A stretch of DNA of 64,000 nucleotides from Lentinula raphanica (lineage: Eukaryota; Basidiomycota; Agaricomycetes; Agaricales; Omphalotaceae). The translations under genes and the position numbers were made by a program. The notes beneath the pieces are model-generated. The model worked only from the letters and a program-made list of their open reading frames with translations. It was not told the origin of the DNA and made no database searches. Of the stretch, positions 11,436-22,030 are shown in pieces. The stretch spans positions 930,001 through 994,000 of the forward strand of contig JANVFP010000008.1 in assembly GCA_027919835.1 (NCBI GenBank), in the 5' to 3' direction. Position 1 is the stretch's first letter. Each line of letters opens with the position of its first letter.

Positions 11436-12249
11436 AGTGGCGGGGAACTAGGATGATATAGAATGTGGAGATAGATGGGTACTAAATGTAGTGGATGTAA
11501 GGAGAGCTTCCGGTGAACGACTGATTTCTGTGATCGTTTGCAAGGCAAGAAAGGGAGGCTGCGATTGTGGGAGACCAGCTCTGAGGAAGACAATGGCCTC
11601 GTTAGATTCCTGCTTTATATCTTCTAATAGGTGATAGTCCATCGCGCTATCAGCGCTCCGATGGATCATAGCAGATCATAGCGCATGCAAACCCCTCTTG
11701 ACACATAACTTGTTTCGAGTTTAACCAGGTTTAACCGTGAAGATTTCGCCAAGCGATGACAATCACTACTAAGTGTAGTAAGAGACTAAGAGTACTTTCA
11801 ACTCTGGCAATGGGAATCATGGAATGACTAGCAGTGGATGTCCTAGGATGACTTGGGTTACTAGAAATCTCCGAGTCGTGCTTTGCACAAACACGCACAT
11901 TGACGCGGCTTTCTCTTCTTGCGTTCAACCACAGAGAATCGCGCCAAGCAACACGATCGCTATCAGTCGCTATCCGAACCTACTATCCGAACTCTCCCAG
12001 TGCGAATTTTCGCAGTTCTTCTTTCCTGTTCTTGCAGTTTCTTGAATCCTTTAGGCCTCGGCCTTTCCATAACAGGAGCATGGATCGCAAGAATCAAGGC
12101 AAAAATGTGCCATCCATGATCCCGAGCTATCTCGACTCATGGAGCCGATGGGGAGCGATGGGAGGCGATGGGTTGCTCGGATCTGTTGCGATGGGTCATG
12201 AAAAAGAACTCGTCTTATGGTTGCTGTACACCAGTGTACACCTTGGCAG
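11436..12249. other. Intergenic, promoter of secreted protein gene B and unassigned sequence
   Basis: The first ~250 bp match the promoter side of gene A. The rest has no supported gene. A segment near 12000-12080 (CTTTCCTGTTCTTGCAG.., CCATAACAGGAGCATGG) loosely resembles 10160-10215, so the duplication may extend this far in decayed form. Confidence 0.45.
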
Positions 12250-12465
12250 ACAGTGCAGTGTGTGCCAGTCACCTGAAGTGCGCAAATAGGCTGGAAAGAT
12301 TCATGAATGAATGAATGCATGAACGAACGACGATTGAGAAAGTCAACGTTATGGATGATCCGTGGCATTCGATATATGCAGCTTTGACCGACTGGCAGTG
12401 CCATGTATTGTGACATCATTTACATCTAATGGAGTTTCTTTAGTTTCTTTGCTATCTAAGTAGTA
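12250..12465 (+). pseudogene. Decayed copy of the GCN5 3' end
   Basis: An 18-nt identical stretch (GCTGGAAAGATTCATGAA) at 12290-12307 matches the last coding exon of GCN5 near 8912. The similarity extends upstream (CAGTGTGTxCCA ... AGTGxGC) and downstream into the 3' UTR (TGACATC.TTxCAT ... TTTGCTA), all in the same order. Expansion of a GAAT/GAAC run and several indels destroy the frame. It appears to mark the far boundary of an old duplication that began inside GCN5. Confidence 0.65.
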
Positions 12466-12668
12466 AATGTACAAGCTATTCCCCTCGTGTTGAGAATCTT
12501 TTTCAGTCTTCTAATCCTTGGGAGCGTCATGCTTGACTTCACCGTTGAGTTCTTCAATGAGCTCATCGATAGAGTCCATTGATATAAGAATGACTTCCGA
12601 GTACTCCCATTCACCTCACTACACACCTCGAGCACAACTCAAACCATCTAATCTAATCCAAACATATC

Positions 12669-13004
12669 ATGGTACGCAAACAGCAGAAAAAAACCTTCAG
12701 TGCTTGAGCTTATTCTTCGTTATTGTCGTAGGGAGCTATATTCTCTTCAATAGGTGCAGGCATAAATGCAGTGATCTCTGCCATTGCCGGGGTTATCATG
12801 GCCATCGTTGGCGCTATCACCACGGTAGGTCTTTTTCTATTTTACTGGTATCCACTGCGAAACTGAGAACATTTATCATAGGTCATTGTCACCATATTTG
12901 ATGTCATTCTGGACATCCTCTGTTGTCGATGCTTTGGCTCAAGAAGGGCAGGGATGAGAACAGGACGTAGAAGAGGTGGTGCCGTAGGCGCGACTACATA
13001 TTGA
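12669..13004 (+). CDS. Small hydrophobic conserved fungal peptide (72 aa)
   Basis: Exons 12669-12671 (only the ATG), 12732-12824 and 12882-13004 give 73 codons including stop. The product starts GAIFSSIGAGINAVISAIAG, then forms a strongly hydrophobic, Ile/Val-rich membrane-like stretch (GVIMAIVGAITTVIVTIFDV). A CCRCFG motif and an Arg/Gly-rich tail follow. I recall short basidiomycete and ascomycete proteins of this design (hydrophobic repeats, Cys pair, RG-rich end), but no function is known to me. The coding frame is open across both introns, each with good GT..AG ends, and the start codon is separated from the rest by a 60-bp intron. Membrane insertion is inferred from composition only. 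Confidence 0.72.
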
Positions 13005-13230
13005 TTGCTAGCATAAACACCGGCTGGCGAAGGATCTATTTATCCACTGTAATTTTTCCTAAATAATCATTGGAATTACGCATCCTCTTAGATCCTCTTG
13101 CAAGCAGATTGACATTCTGTTAGCTAATAGTATTCCATTGCAAAATTGCATTGTACATTTGTGTTTCGTCGATTAATAACTTATTGGGACTGATATATTA
13201 CATCGATCGTGAACTTCCTTATCCATATCT

Positions 13231-14751
13231 TCAACGTTGTCCATCTAGGATGAATCATTAGATCGTTCAATAATCCCAGGAGGGCAAAAAAAGAACTCAC
13301 AAGCTTTGGTTTCGTATTTACCCAATCCGATGATGATATTCTGCGGCTCTTGGGGTTTGTTGTTGAAGTAATTGTCGAGAATACTCTTCACGCCATTGGC
13401 ATAACGCGCCTGCGCATCAAGGGTAGTGCCAGAGTAGTGAGGGACCATTCCGTTTCCTCCCCGAGAGGGTTTTTCATCGTACGCCAGACATGGTCTTTGG
13501 GAGCGGGCTGGACATTCCAGACATCACCAGCGTATCCGGAAAGTTGTCCGCTCTTCAGAGCACGGGCAACCGCATCCTTGTCACAGATGGCGCCACGAGC
13601 GGTGTTGACGAGCCAAGCACCTTTCTTGAAGTGAGATAACAATTCGTCGTTGACGAGTCCCCTAGTTCCCTCGTGGAGAGGACAGTTGACGGTGACGACG
13701 TCACACTGGGAAACAAATTCCTACAAGAGAATTATCAGCACCTTCCTCGAACTGACTGTGCGACACACGCCAGTCGGACCAACCTTGAGATCCTCGACAC
13801 GACGAGCTTTCACGGCTTGCTGAGATGCAGCTGGCAATGGCGCATAGTCATAGTAGAGGAGCTCTTTGCAGTCGAAAGGACCCAGACGCTGGAGGACACG
13901 GTACCCGATTCTTCCAGCTCCGATGGTTCCAACGACCTTGCCTTCCAAATCGAACGCGTTACGAGCAATCTCGGACACATGCCAGTCTCCACGTTCGATC
14001 ATTTCGTGTGCTGGAACAAAGTTACGGACGAGAAGGAGGATGGACATGATGACGTGTTCTGCGACGGAAACGACGTTTGATCCCGAGACCTGAATTATCA
14101 TTTGAGGATTTGGGAGAGGGAGAAAACGGCAAGCCAGCGACCGACCTCCAAGACTTGGATTTTGTGATCGACAGCAGCGTTCAAGTCAATGTGGTCTGAA
14201 CCAACTCCTGCGGTGATACAGATTTTGAGGTTCTTCGCCTACACAGAGTTGGAGTTAGGGAAATTGGAAGCACATAGAGAAGGGGCTGTTTACTTTTTCG
14301 ATGAGATCCCGGGTCAGATAACCAGGGTGGAAGGGAGTCGTGATTAGAACCTCAGCCTAGACATCGTTCAGCAGACTATTCATCAAGAGTAGGTAGGTTC
14401 ATACATCGACAATGTGTTTCTGGAAATCGCTGTCGGGTCCCTCCTTGTTGCTGCTGACTACACAATCACACGTTCAGCTCGAAGTATCGCCCAACATGCA
14501 TCGGTACATACCGACGAATTCGTGACCGAGAGATTGCAGCCACCCTTCGATTCCAAGCTGCGCAAAAGCTTAGGCTAGGTTCATCGAGCGTAAATGATGA
14601 GTTGGCACCTTGTTCTCAACAGTACCGTGCAGACGAGGCTCCGCCTCGGCATGCTCGTAACCATTGTACAGGATAGCGAGAATCTATCCACCGTCGGTTA
14701 ATGGTGAGTTCAAATCCTTATGACCGATGAGTTTCACAGGTGTACCTTCAT
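13231..14751 (-). pseudogene. FDH1: NAD+-dependent formate dehydrogenase with apparent frameshift
   Basis: Oxidises formate to CO2 with reduction of NAD+; in wood- and litter-decay fungi it removes formate from oxalate breakdown. The first exon is only ATG-AAG (14751-14746); an in-frame stop just upstream fixes this start. The last exon is 14 nt (13244-13231), giving the C-terminal YGQR. Recognisable family blocks: [36 protein letters not shown], the Rossmann [25 protein letters not shown] (catalytic Arg) and QPAPKDH (catalytic Gln). The frame then breaks at a CCCC run at 13459-13462. One more base there would restore the expected G-G-G-N-G-M-V-P-H block, which continues in the next frame. 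The catalytic His follows the break, so the gene as given should be inactive. An assembly or sequencing error in a homopolymer is a strong alternative. Confidence 0.88.
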
Positions 14752-14835
14752 GTCTGATGCTGGTGCGAAATATGGGAGCTAGTAGTTATTGGAACAAGTG
14801 GATGAGATGAGGCGTGGGTCACATTCGAGTCCACC

Positions 14836-14842
14836 TTTTATA
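14836..14842 (-). promoter_or_regulatory. TATA box of the formate dehydrogenase gene
   Basis: TATAAAA on the minus strand, 85 bp upstream of the ATG, a usual distance for a strongly expressed fungal gene. Inferred from sequence and position. Confidence 0.6.
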
Positions 14843-15309
14843 TGAAGCGTGGATCCTGTGAGGGACCAAGCGAGAGGGGGCTTCATCAGATGACGGAAAC
14901 TGTTCAAATTGGCGAATACGGCTAACTTCGAATTACACAGAGAAAGGAACATGTGATCGTTAACCACCAATGGTGATTGGTCGAAAGGTCGTTTCGGTTC
15001 TGAGATGGTGCGGTCTGTCGCCGCTTTAGTCCGCTGCTAAGGGCCCGCCACTGTTCCACCGACAGTCCAAGGTCAGTCACCTGGGTCTAATACACGAGAA
15101 CACCCGTATCTTGCGGGTGTACGTCTGTGTACTTGCACAGTTCCTTTTGGGCCTCCGGGAAACAGCGATGATCATCGGGTGGAAACATGTTGAGTCGGAA
15201 CAGTTAGGAAAGTTTCTCTAGAGTAACACTGACTGATATGGAATCGGTAATCTGAAGTCCCTTGGCAATCAGATCGGGGCATACATTCACCTGAACGAAA
15301 ATAACATAC
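14843..15309. other. Intergenic, upstream of formate dehydrogenase and downstream of ERD1
   Basis: No gene supported. It contains a 7-bp perfect inverted repeat with a 7-nt loop (ACACCCG at 15100-15106 and CGGGTGT at 15114-15120), followed by GTACGTCTGTGTAC. This could be a hairpin or a binding site. Confidence 0.5.
15100..15120. promoter_or_regulatory. Short perfect inverted repeat (ACACCCG-7-CGGGTGT)
   Basis: 7-bp arms, 7-nt loop, about 350 bp upstream of the formate dehydrogenase ATG. It could be a hairpin or a dimer binding site; chance is also possible. Confidence 0.35.
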
Positions 15310-16864
15310 CTATGGGTCTATTATACTATCATGCTCCATCGTAGGAGTTGTAATCATCTCAAAATCGGGTTCATCGGTATCACTGAAGCTATTCCTTCCG
15401 GTAATACGCGCTTCCCGAGCCTTTTTAATCACTTCCCACTCGACTCGCACGAATACCCACATCCATCTACGAAAAATCTCTGCCACTTCTATGAGGAAGA
15501 TCGCGATGCTGCCTTCGGACTTTGAATGAAGATGGCTTGAAAGCTTTATGGACCAGGTTAACCGGAGAACGAGGTTGAGGAATACCAGTAAAGGGTAGAC
15601 AGGTAAAGGATATAATAACGTAGGTCGCAATCCAAACGGATAGGCAACATGTTCTTCGACTTCTTCGACGGGATGGTGGGATCCAAGAAGTGCTGTTCCA
15701 GAATGGAGGTGAGGGAGAACGAGACGTCGAGGAGGCAGAGGCCTGCCGGATGGTTTAGAACCGGGCTTTAACATTTCCAACCCCCAGTCGTTTGTAACAT
15801 CCCACCAGAATGAATATAGAGAGTTAAGCGCTGCGAAAAGAAGCCTAGGACCAAGTTAGAAAAGTTAGAAGAAAGATCAAAAGATCGACTATAGTTGGAA
15901 CCCACCAAAGTCTGAATAGTGGATGTTCACCATGCCATGCTTCATCGGCCGCTTGTTTTCCCTTCTCATTTATTAGATCAGACACCACCAATCGTTGGGC
16001 CGCGGAAAGGTACATGACTGGGAAAGCAGTTGCGTATTTCACAGCGTTGGCTAGTGGCCTTCTACTGGTGTTATCCTCGGAAAGCCATTCAATTACGCAC
16101 TGACGAAACCGAACAAGGTAAGGAATGCTAAATGCTGGTCAGATGGGGTATGGTTGTTAAGATATAACATACCTCATGATAGTGGGCATGATCCAGCGTG
16201 TCCAACCATGATCATGAGGGGGCTCCAAAAGGCTGTTTCCAGGAAGAAGCATGCGGAGCGAGATGAACACATCTCCTAAAACTTTGGCGAACGAAGTGAA
16301 GACGTCAGCGAATACCACATCTGCGAAATATACGGGAGCTCCTGGAGGCGGAGAAATGCAGCGTCGTATTGCGCTGAGAACAAGAATATTAGATAATTAA
16401 GCATTGGAAACTGAAAGCAGGACGCACTGGATGAATTTGTCACGCTCAGGTTTGAAAAGTACATCGAAGGGGAGAAAGAGAATCAAGACAGTCACAAGAG
16501 CGAAGAGAGCTGGTATGTAGCCAAAAATATCGATTAGAGCTGGATTGCCCTGACTTAATGAACGGAACATCGTCCAAGAAACCAAACACCACACTGAGTA
16601 AGTGATGAATATTCGGTAGATGTTCCTATAGAGAGCCGTAACGTCTGCTTTCCGAGGAGAGTCTGTCCAGAATCGTTGTGAAGGGGAATGATAATCGCCT
16701 ACGCGTAAATCGAGAGCTGCAACCGCATCGACGCCAAAGTACTCGAGTCCGTGGAGATTTGTTGCCCATGCCAGGATACCCAAAGCAGTCAAGGTAAAAA
16801 CGCGAAAGGGTAGAGGGAAGGACAAGGAATATCCAAATTCCAAGTCAACATCTGGTTCGCTCAT
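15310..16864 (-). CDS. ERD1: ERD1-like EXS-domain membrane protein
   Basis: Golgi multi-pass membrane protein. In yeast, Erd1 is needed for retention of luminal ER proteins and for Golgi phosphate recycling and glycosylation. The ATG at 16864 (MSEPDVDLEFGY) is preferred over an upstream in-frame codon, because the divergent SNU23 gene starts 85 bp away. N-terminal hydrophobic segments (FRVFTLTALGILAWATNL; IYRIFITYSVWCLVSW; IFGYIPALFALVTVLILFLP) precede the EXS region: PERDKFI, WTRWIMPTIMR, RFRQCVIEWLSED, the NAVKYATAFPV segment and the signature YSFWWDVTNDWGLEM. The last third contains another hydrophobic region and an acidic tail. At least four introns, two of them placed between 16400 and 16050. 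The EXS signature makes the family secure; XPR1/SYG1 phosphate exporters share the domain but carry a long SPX N-terminus that is absent here. Confidence 0.9.
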
Positions 16865-16948
16865 ATTTTGGTATACGGCTGCATGAAAGGAAAAGAGAAA
16901 GAGTGACAAAACCACGTGGCAGTAATTTCCCCTTCTCAAACTACCGCC

Positions 16949-17733
16949 ATGGCTGACAAGGGCGGAGGCGCATACGGCACCAAAGCCGCTGATACGGACT
17001 TTAGGAAGAAATGGGACAAGGAAGAGTATGCTGAGAAAGCCAAGAAGCGCGATCTAGAAGAAAAAGAGAGGATGCAGGAGAACGAAGAACGTTTGAAGCA
17101 AGGTGAGTTTAACAGATTCCTCTGTCCTCTTCTAAGAAACTCATGCATATATGCTAGGAAAAAGACCAAGAAAAGGCCCAAAGCAGGATCTTCCAAAGCC
17201 TACAGAACTCATGAAGCAACGAGAAGGTCCTCTTGAACTAGAGAAAAATCTCAACAAGACCATGGTCGTCCAAAATCCCGGTGGACGAGGGGCAGGCCAG
17301 CCAGGATTCTACTGTGAGACTTGTAATAGAACATACAAGGACACTACTGGATATCTGGATCATATAAACAGTCGTGCTCGTGCGTAGAGCTCCCCAGGAT
17401 ACCATGCAAACAATTCTGACCATTCCATCTGTAGATCTACGAGCAATAGGCCAAAGTACTCGGTTAGAGAGGTCTACGCTTGAACAAGTGCGCGCTCGGA
17501 TTGCCCTTCTCCGTGAAAAAACCAAAGAAGCGGCGAATGCCAAGGCGTATGATTTTGACCAACGCCTTGCTGAAGTCAAGGCCAAGGAAGCAGCAATTCG
17601 CGAGGAGAAAAAGGCAGCGAAGAAAGCCCAAAAGGAAAAGGCTCTTGCAGAGCAATTGGCAGCCAATGATCCAGAAACAGACGAGATGGCGAAGATGATG
17701 GGTTTTGGAGGGTTCGGTTCATCTAAGAAATGA
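16949..17733 (+). CDS. SNU23: U4/U6.U5 tri-snRNP protein Snu23 (ZMAT2-like)
   Basis: Spliceosomal zinc finger protein that joins with the tri-snRNP during B-complex formation. The N-terminus is the family's charged MADKGGGAYGTKAADTDFRK followed by KWDKEEY. The U1-type zinc finger CETCNRTYKDTTGYLDHINS is completed across an intron: the last finger histidine is formed by C joined to AT at the splice junction after 17380. Downstream come RLERSTLEQVRARI, a Lys/Glu/Ala-rich helix and the conserved C-terminal MMGFGGFGSSKK. Introns lie near 17102-17157 and 17380-17433. It shares a short bidirectional promoter with ERD1. Confidence 0.94.
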
Positions 17734-17810
17734 TTTGACTCATGTTCTCTGCATTGTATCTATCTCGAGGTAATGTATATGTAGCACTAGATTCTGTATT
17801 TTACACTTCT

Positions 17811-20800
17811 CTACGGTTGCACTAATGTTAATACAAAGGTCACCTCCGCAACTTCCTGCTCTTCGCGGATGAGTTCTGTTCCCCCAGACTTGCGCTCTTT
17901 CTCGTCAACCGGAACACTGCCCACCGTTTTCTGGATGAAATCTGCATACTCCTTCATAGCTTGAAGCAGATCTGCACCAGTGTTATCTGCGAGGGAATAA
18001 TACAAATCGACATCGTCGGTTGCTTGCAATCCGGCTTTTTTGCGAAGTCGCTGAATACGGTTGGTGAGCTCCCTTGCGAGCCATTCACCCTGAAGATCAG
18101 CGTGGATACGCATGTCTAGTCGAACGACGACATCGTTGTCCGTGTGCGTGCCGTATTGACCAACTTCTGATGAAGGGAGCTCGAGGTATCGCTGGACAGT
18201 AAGATCTCCTTCGACCAGAGAAATGCCATCCACCTCCATCTTGCCAGTGTTCAGGTATTCTTTAACACTCTCGGAGCTGACGTTAGGTAGAGCTTTCTTG
18301 ACACGGCCGATATCCTTTCGAAGCTTCTTGCCCAGAACGCCCCAATCAGCTACCGCACGGTAACGTACACCAGAAAAGCCCTCGTCAGACGTGAAGATGA
18401 TGTCACGAACATTGAGCTCGGACTCAATATATCGCTGTAGCGGTCGAATATCGTCGAGGTACTTGTTATCTGTATGGAACACTAAGAGTTCTTTCAAAGG
18501 TGTCTACCGCGCACATTGAGAGTCCTGAACGATAAGATTGCGATGAAAACTCACTTTGAGGGAAAGATTATTCCGTTCTCGAATGTTTCTCGTGAGGTCA
18601 ATGACAGCCTGCATACGGGCAACCTGGCGTTCGATATCTTCATCGAAATATTCTTGTTTTACTTCTGGGAATCGGAGGAAGTGCACTGAACGGGTATCGC
18701 CTGCATTGGGATCTTCGGGAATATACTGACGCAGGGTTTGGTAAATATTTTCTGTGAAGAACGGAGTGTATGACGACTGGGGTTCTATATGAGCTTCATA
18801 ACCGCTGTGAGATTGAGATCTCTTACCATCGTCAAACAGAGGGTCAATAATGTTTCAAAGAGCGTGTTCAACGCCGAAACGGTATCCTCTTGACCGTCTT
18901 CGCCTTTGAATCGTTTACGGTTGAATCGGATGTACCAATTTGTAAGCTCGTCGATGAGATCCAGCAGGCGAGGAATGATAGTATACAATCTATAAGCAGC
19001 CATTTCTTGTCGTACCAGCAGGATCAAAGATTGGCAGCGGGCAAGAACCCATCTGTCCATTACATTGTTGGGAAGAGGAGCGTGTGGGTTGTATTTGAAG
19101 TCAATCCCTGTGGCCTTCTTCAAGATGGCGACGTGTCCGAGGAAGAAACGGAAAGAGTTGAGCCATGGAAGGAGGACCCGGGAGATGACATCCCTGACAC
19201 CCTCCTCTCGGAAGCGAAGGTTGTCCCCTCGAACAATAGGCGAATTGACAAGATACATCCTAGGTCACAATCAATCCATGCCTTCATGCTGAGTATACCC
19301 AGATTACCTTGTAGCGTCAGCACCATATCTGTCAATGATGAGGTTGGGATCTGGGTAATTCTTGAGACTTTTGCTCATTTTCTTGCCGTCTCTGTGGATA
19401 CAGGTCAGGATTAGAAGAAATGTAAGTTCAATGAAACATACGCTGCTAGAACCAAGCCCGTCACGATGAGATTCTTCCATGGTGCCACTCCAAAGAGATG
19501 CGTTGACAAAACAAGCAAGGTATAGAACCAGCCACGAGTTTGATCAATCCCTTCACAGACAAAATCGCCTGGGAAGCCATTGGCGAAGACCTCCTTGTTT
19601 TCGAAAGGATAGTGTTGTTGTGCATATGGCATACTATGAGAATCATAAGAACAGGACATATATATGATAGAAAACAACGAACCTTCCCGACTCGAACCAG
19701 CAATCAAATACTTCTTCTGTACGTTTGAGTACACCCTTTCCTTGACGTGAAGGGATGGTGATATGATCAATACTTTCTCTGTGCAGATCTGTGATTCCCT
19801 TTACACCGGACAACGTCTCTAGTTCCTCGACGGAGCCAACAGCGACGATCTAGTGCATGTTAAGAAAGGCTATCCCCAAAAAGGCAATATAATTCGCTAC
19901 CTCTTCCATGTCATCACTGACCCATAAGGGAATCGGTGTTCCCCAATATCTATTCCTTGAGACGTTCCAGTCTCGAGCGGATGCCAACCAATTTCCGAAT
20001 CGACCGTCACCGACACTCTGAGGTACCCTGCGTGAGCCATGTTAGGACGAGCGATACGGTGCAAGCATAAGTGATGATTTCACCATCTCGTCTTTGCGTT
20101 GTTGTTGACCAAATCGTCAACGATGGGAGTCACTCTGACAAACCACACTGGGAATGCACGGTACATCAATGGAGTTTTTGACCTCGTATATCATATGAGA
20201 GCGATCGCATACAGAGCGTTGACAAACGCGTACCTCCAACAGAAAGGATATGAATGGTTGAGTGTAGATTGAACGATCAAGCGACCTTTTGCTTTGAGCA
20301 TTTTTTGAATTTTGCTATCGGCATTCTGTATGAATATAAAACAGTCAGATATTGTCTGCGGAACATAGCGTCAGATATCACCTTGAAGTTCTCTCCAGCA
20401 AAGTCGGGAACCTCGTCCGTGAAATCGCCTTTTTCGTCAATCGGACACGGGGGCATCTCTTCTGGACGCAAGACACCGTTTGCGATAGCGATACGATGAT
20501 CATCTTCACCGAATCCTGGGGCTTGATGGACGATACCGGTACCGTCAGATGCAGTGACGTATGTATCCACTACGACGCGGAAGGCTTTATCCTCGAACTG
20601 AAGTGCGGAATGAGACGAGCGGCTGACAGGAAGGTATGACTGTGTATACCTGTTCCGTAAAATATTCGAACAGCGGGACGTATCGCCATCCTTTCATATC
20701 AGAACCTTGGAACTGGCCGAGTTTCTTATATTTTGCTTTCTTTGGGTCTTTATACAGAGTCGATAGCAGGTTCTCGTGTAAGATGAAGTTCTGATCTTTC

Positions 20801-21731
20801 TCGGTGTCATGGATTTTGATGTAGGTGAAGTCTGGGTGAACGCATAGAGCAAGGTTAGAAGGTAATGTCCAAGGTGTTGTCGTCCAAGCCAATAGCGATG
20901 TTGCTGGATCATCCACTAAGGGGAATGACACCGTAACTGATTTTTTCCGATGAGTAGAAAGCATACCGCGGAGAGAAAGAGACAAACCGGCGGGATCATT
21001 GATATCTCTGTAATCTAGTCCTGCTTCGAAATTGGACAGTGGCGTTGTCAATCCCGTGGAATATGGCATGACCCGTAAACCGCGATATACCAATCCTTTT
21101 TTGTAGAGTTCGCTGAACGCCCACCAGACAGATTCCATGTAACTGGTGTTGAGAGTCTTATAGTCGTTATCAAAATCGATCCATCTACCCATCCGTTCTA
21201 CGGTGGCTCTCCATTCACTAGCATATCGCATCACAATGCTCCTGCATTCTGCGTTATACTTGTCGATACCCATAGCCATAACATCGGCTTTTCCAGTGAT
21301 GCCAAACTTTTTGTCGATCTCGTGTTCTACGGGCAGCCCATGAGTGTCCCAACCAAATCTACGGGGTACGTGAAAACCGCTGGAGGCTGCATGTCGAGTA
21401 ACAATATCCTGAGCAGATCAAAGTAGTTGAGTCGGTGCACTTGGAAGATATGACTCGAAACAAAACGTGCCTTGATAGTCCCTGCTAGTAGATGACCATA
21501 GTGGGGAAGACCAGTAGCAAAAGGTGGTCCATCGAAGAAGGTGTACTCTGGTCTTCCTTCTGAAAGCTTCAAACTCGTTTGAAACGCGTCAATCTCTCGC
21601 CAAAATGCGATGATCTTCTCCTCCTCTTCCGGAAAATTGAAGGGCGCAGAAACTGTAGTATGACTGGTGAGAGGAATGAATTATCGGTGCAAGTGCTTCG
21701 TCTACGCACTGTCATGGGGTTGAAACGACAT
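17811..21731 (-). CDS. ILS1: Cytosolic isoleucyl-tRNA synthetase
   Basis: Charges tRNA-Ile with isoleucine in the cytosol. Start MSFQPHD at 21731 is followed by an intron, then [20 protein letters not shown] and the class I HIGH-type motif in [16 protein letters not shown]. Next come [20 protein letters not shown] and the editing (CP1) domain ([34 protein letters not shown]). The KMSKS loop is intact: [18 protein letters not shown], encoded at about 19367-19390. The anticodon-binding and C-terminal domains follow to the stop at 17811. Many short introns. The length and the eukaryotic-type C-terminal extension fit the cytosolic rather than the mitochondrial enzyme. The start is 300 bp from the divergent TFB1 gene. 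Confidence 0.95.
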
Positions 21732-22030
21732 TCTGGATATCGTAGCTGTATCGATGGATGAGGGTAGAGGTTGAAGGACTATGTGACTCGACGCACTTGA
21801 TTTAATAGCCCGGCAGGTCTTGAGATAAGATAACGACGAGTGTTTTCCGATGCTCAGATGAATGGAACGGGAGTGAGTTGTGTTCTGAGTCGATATGACT
21901 AGAATCCCAGATCGTGGCTGATAATTCACTTGAACCAAATATGAGCGCTTATCTGTGAGCGCCCAATTCCACGTGACTGTGAGTCATCAGGACAATCAAA
22001 TCTTCGAGTCCAGCGACATCGTGTTCTTGT

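Larger units (their letters stand above)
9260..11720. repeat. Tandem segmental duplication carrying secreted protein genes A and B
   Basis: Two diverged units of unequal length. Shared blocks can be matched in order: the 3' flank (CCAGCTTATCCAGAA at 9348 and 10713; GCTGCTAGAGCCTGAGG at both), the three exons, and the promoter block with TATA element and CAGCGCTCCGATGGATCA (about 10057 and 11650). The left unit has lost most of exon 3. The right unit has a longer promoter. Confidence 0.8.

Noticed and set aside
12300..12330. GAAT/GAAC microsatellite as a mobile-element footprint
   Set aside because: It lies within the GCN5 relic and is explained by local slippage; no terminal repeats or target duplication.
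13231..14751. Explaining the formate dehydrogenase frame break by an intron
   Set aside because: There is no GT or GC donor and AG acceptor pair around the break that restores the conserved block; a missing base in the homopolymer fits exactly.
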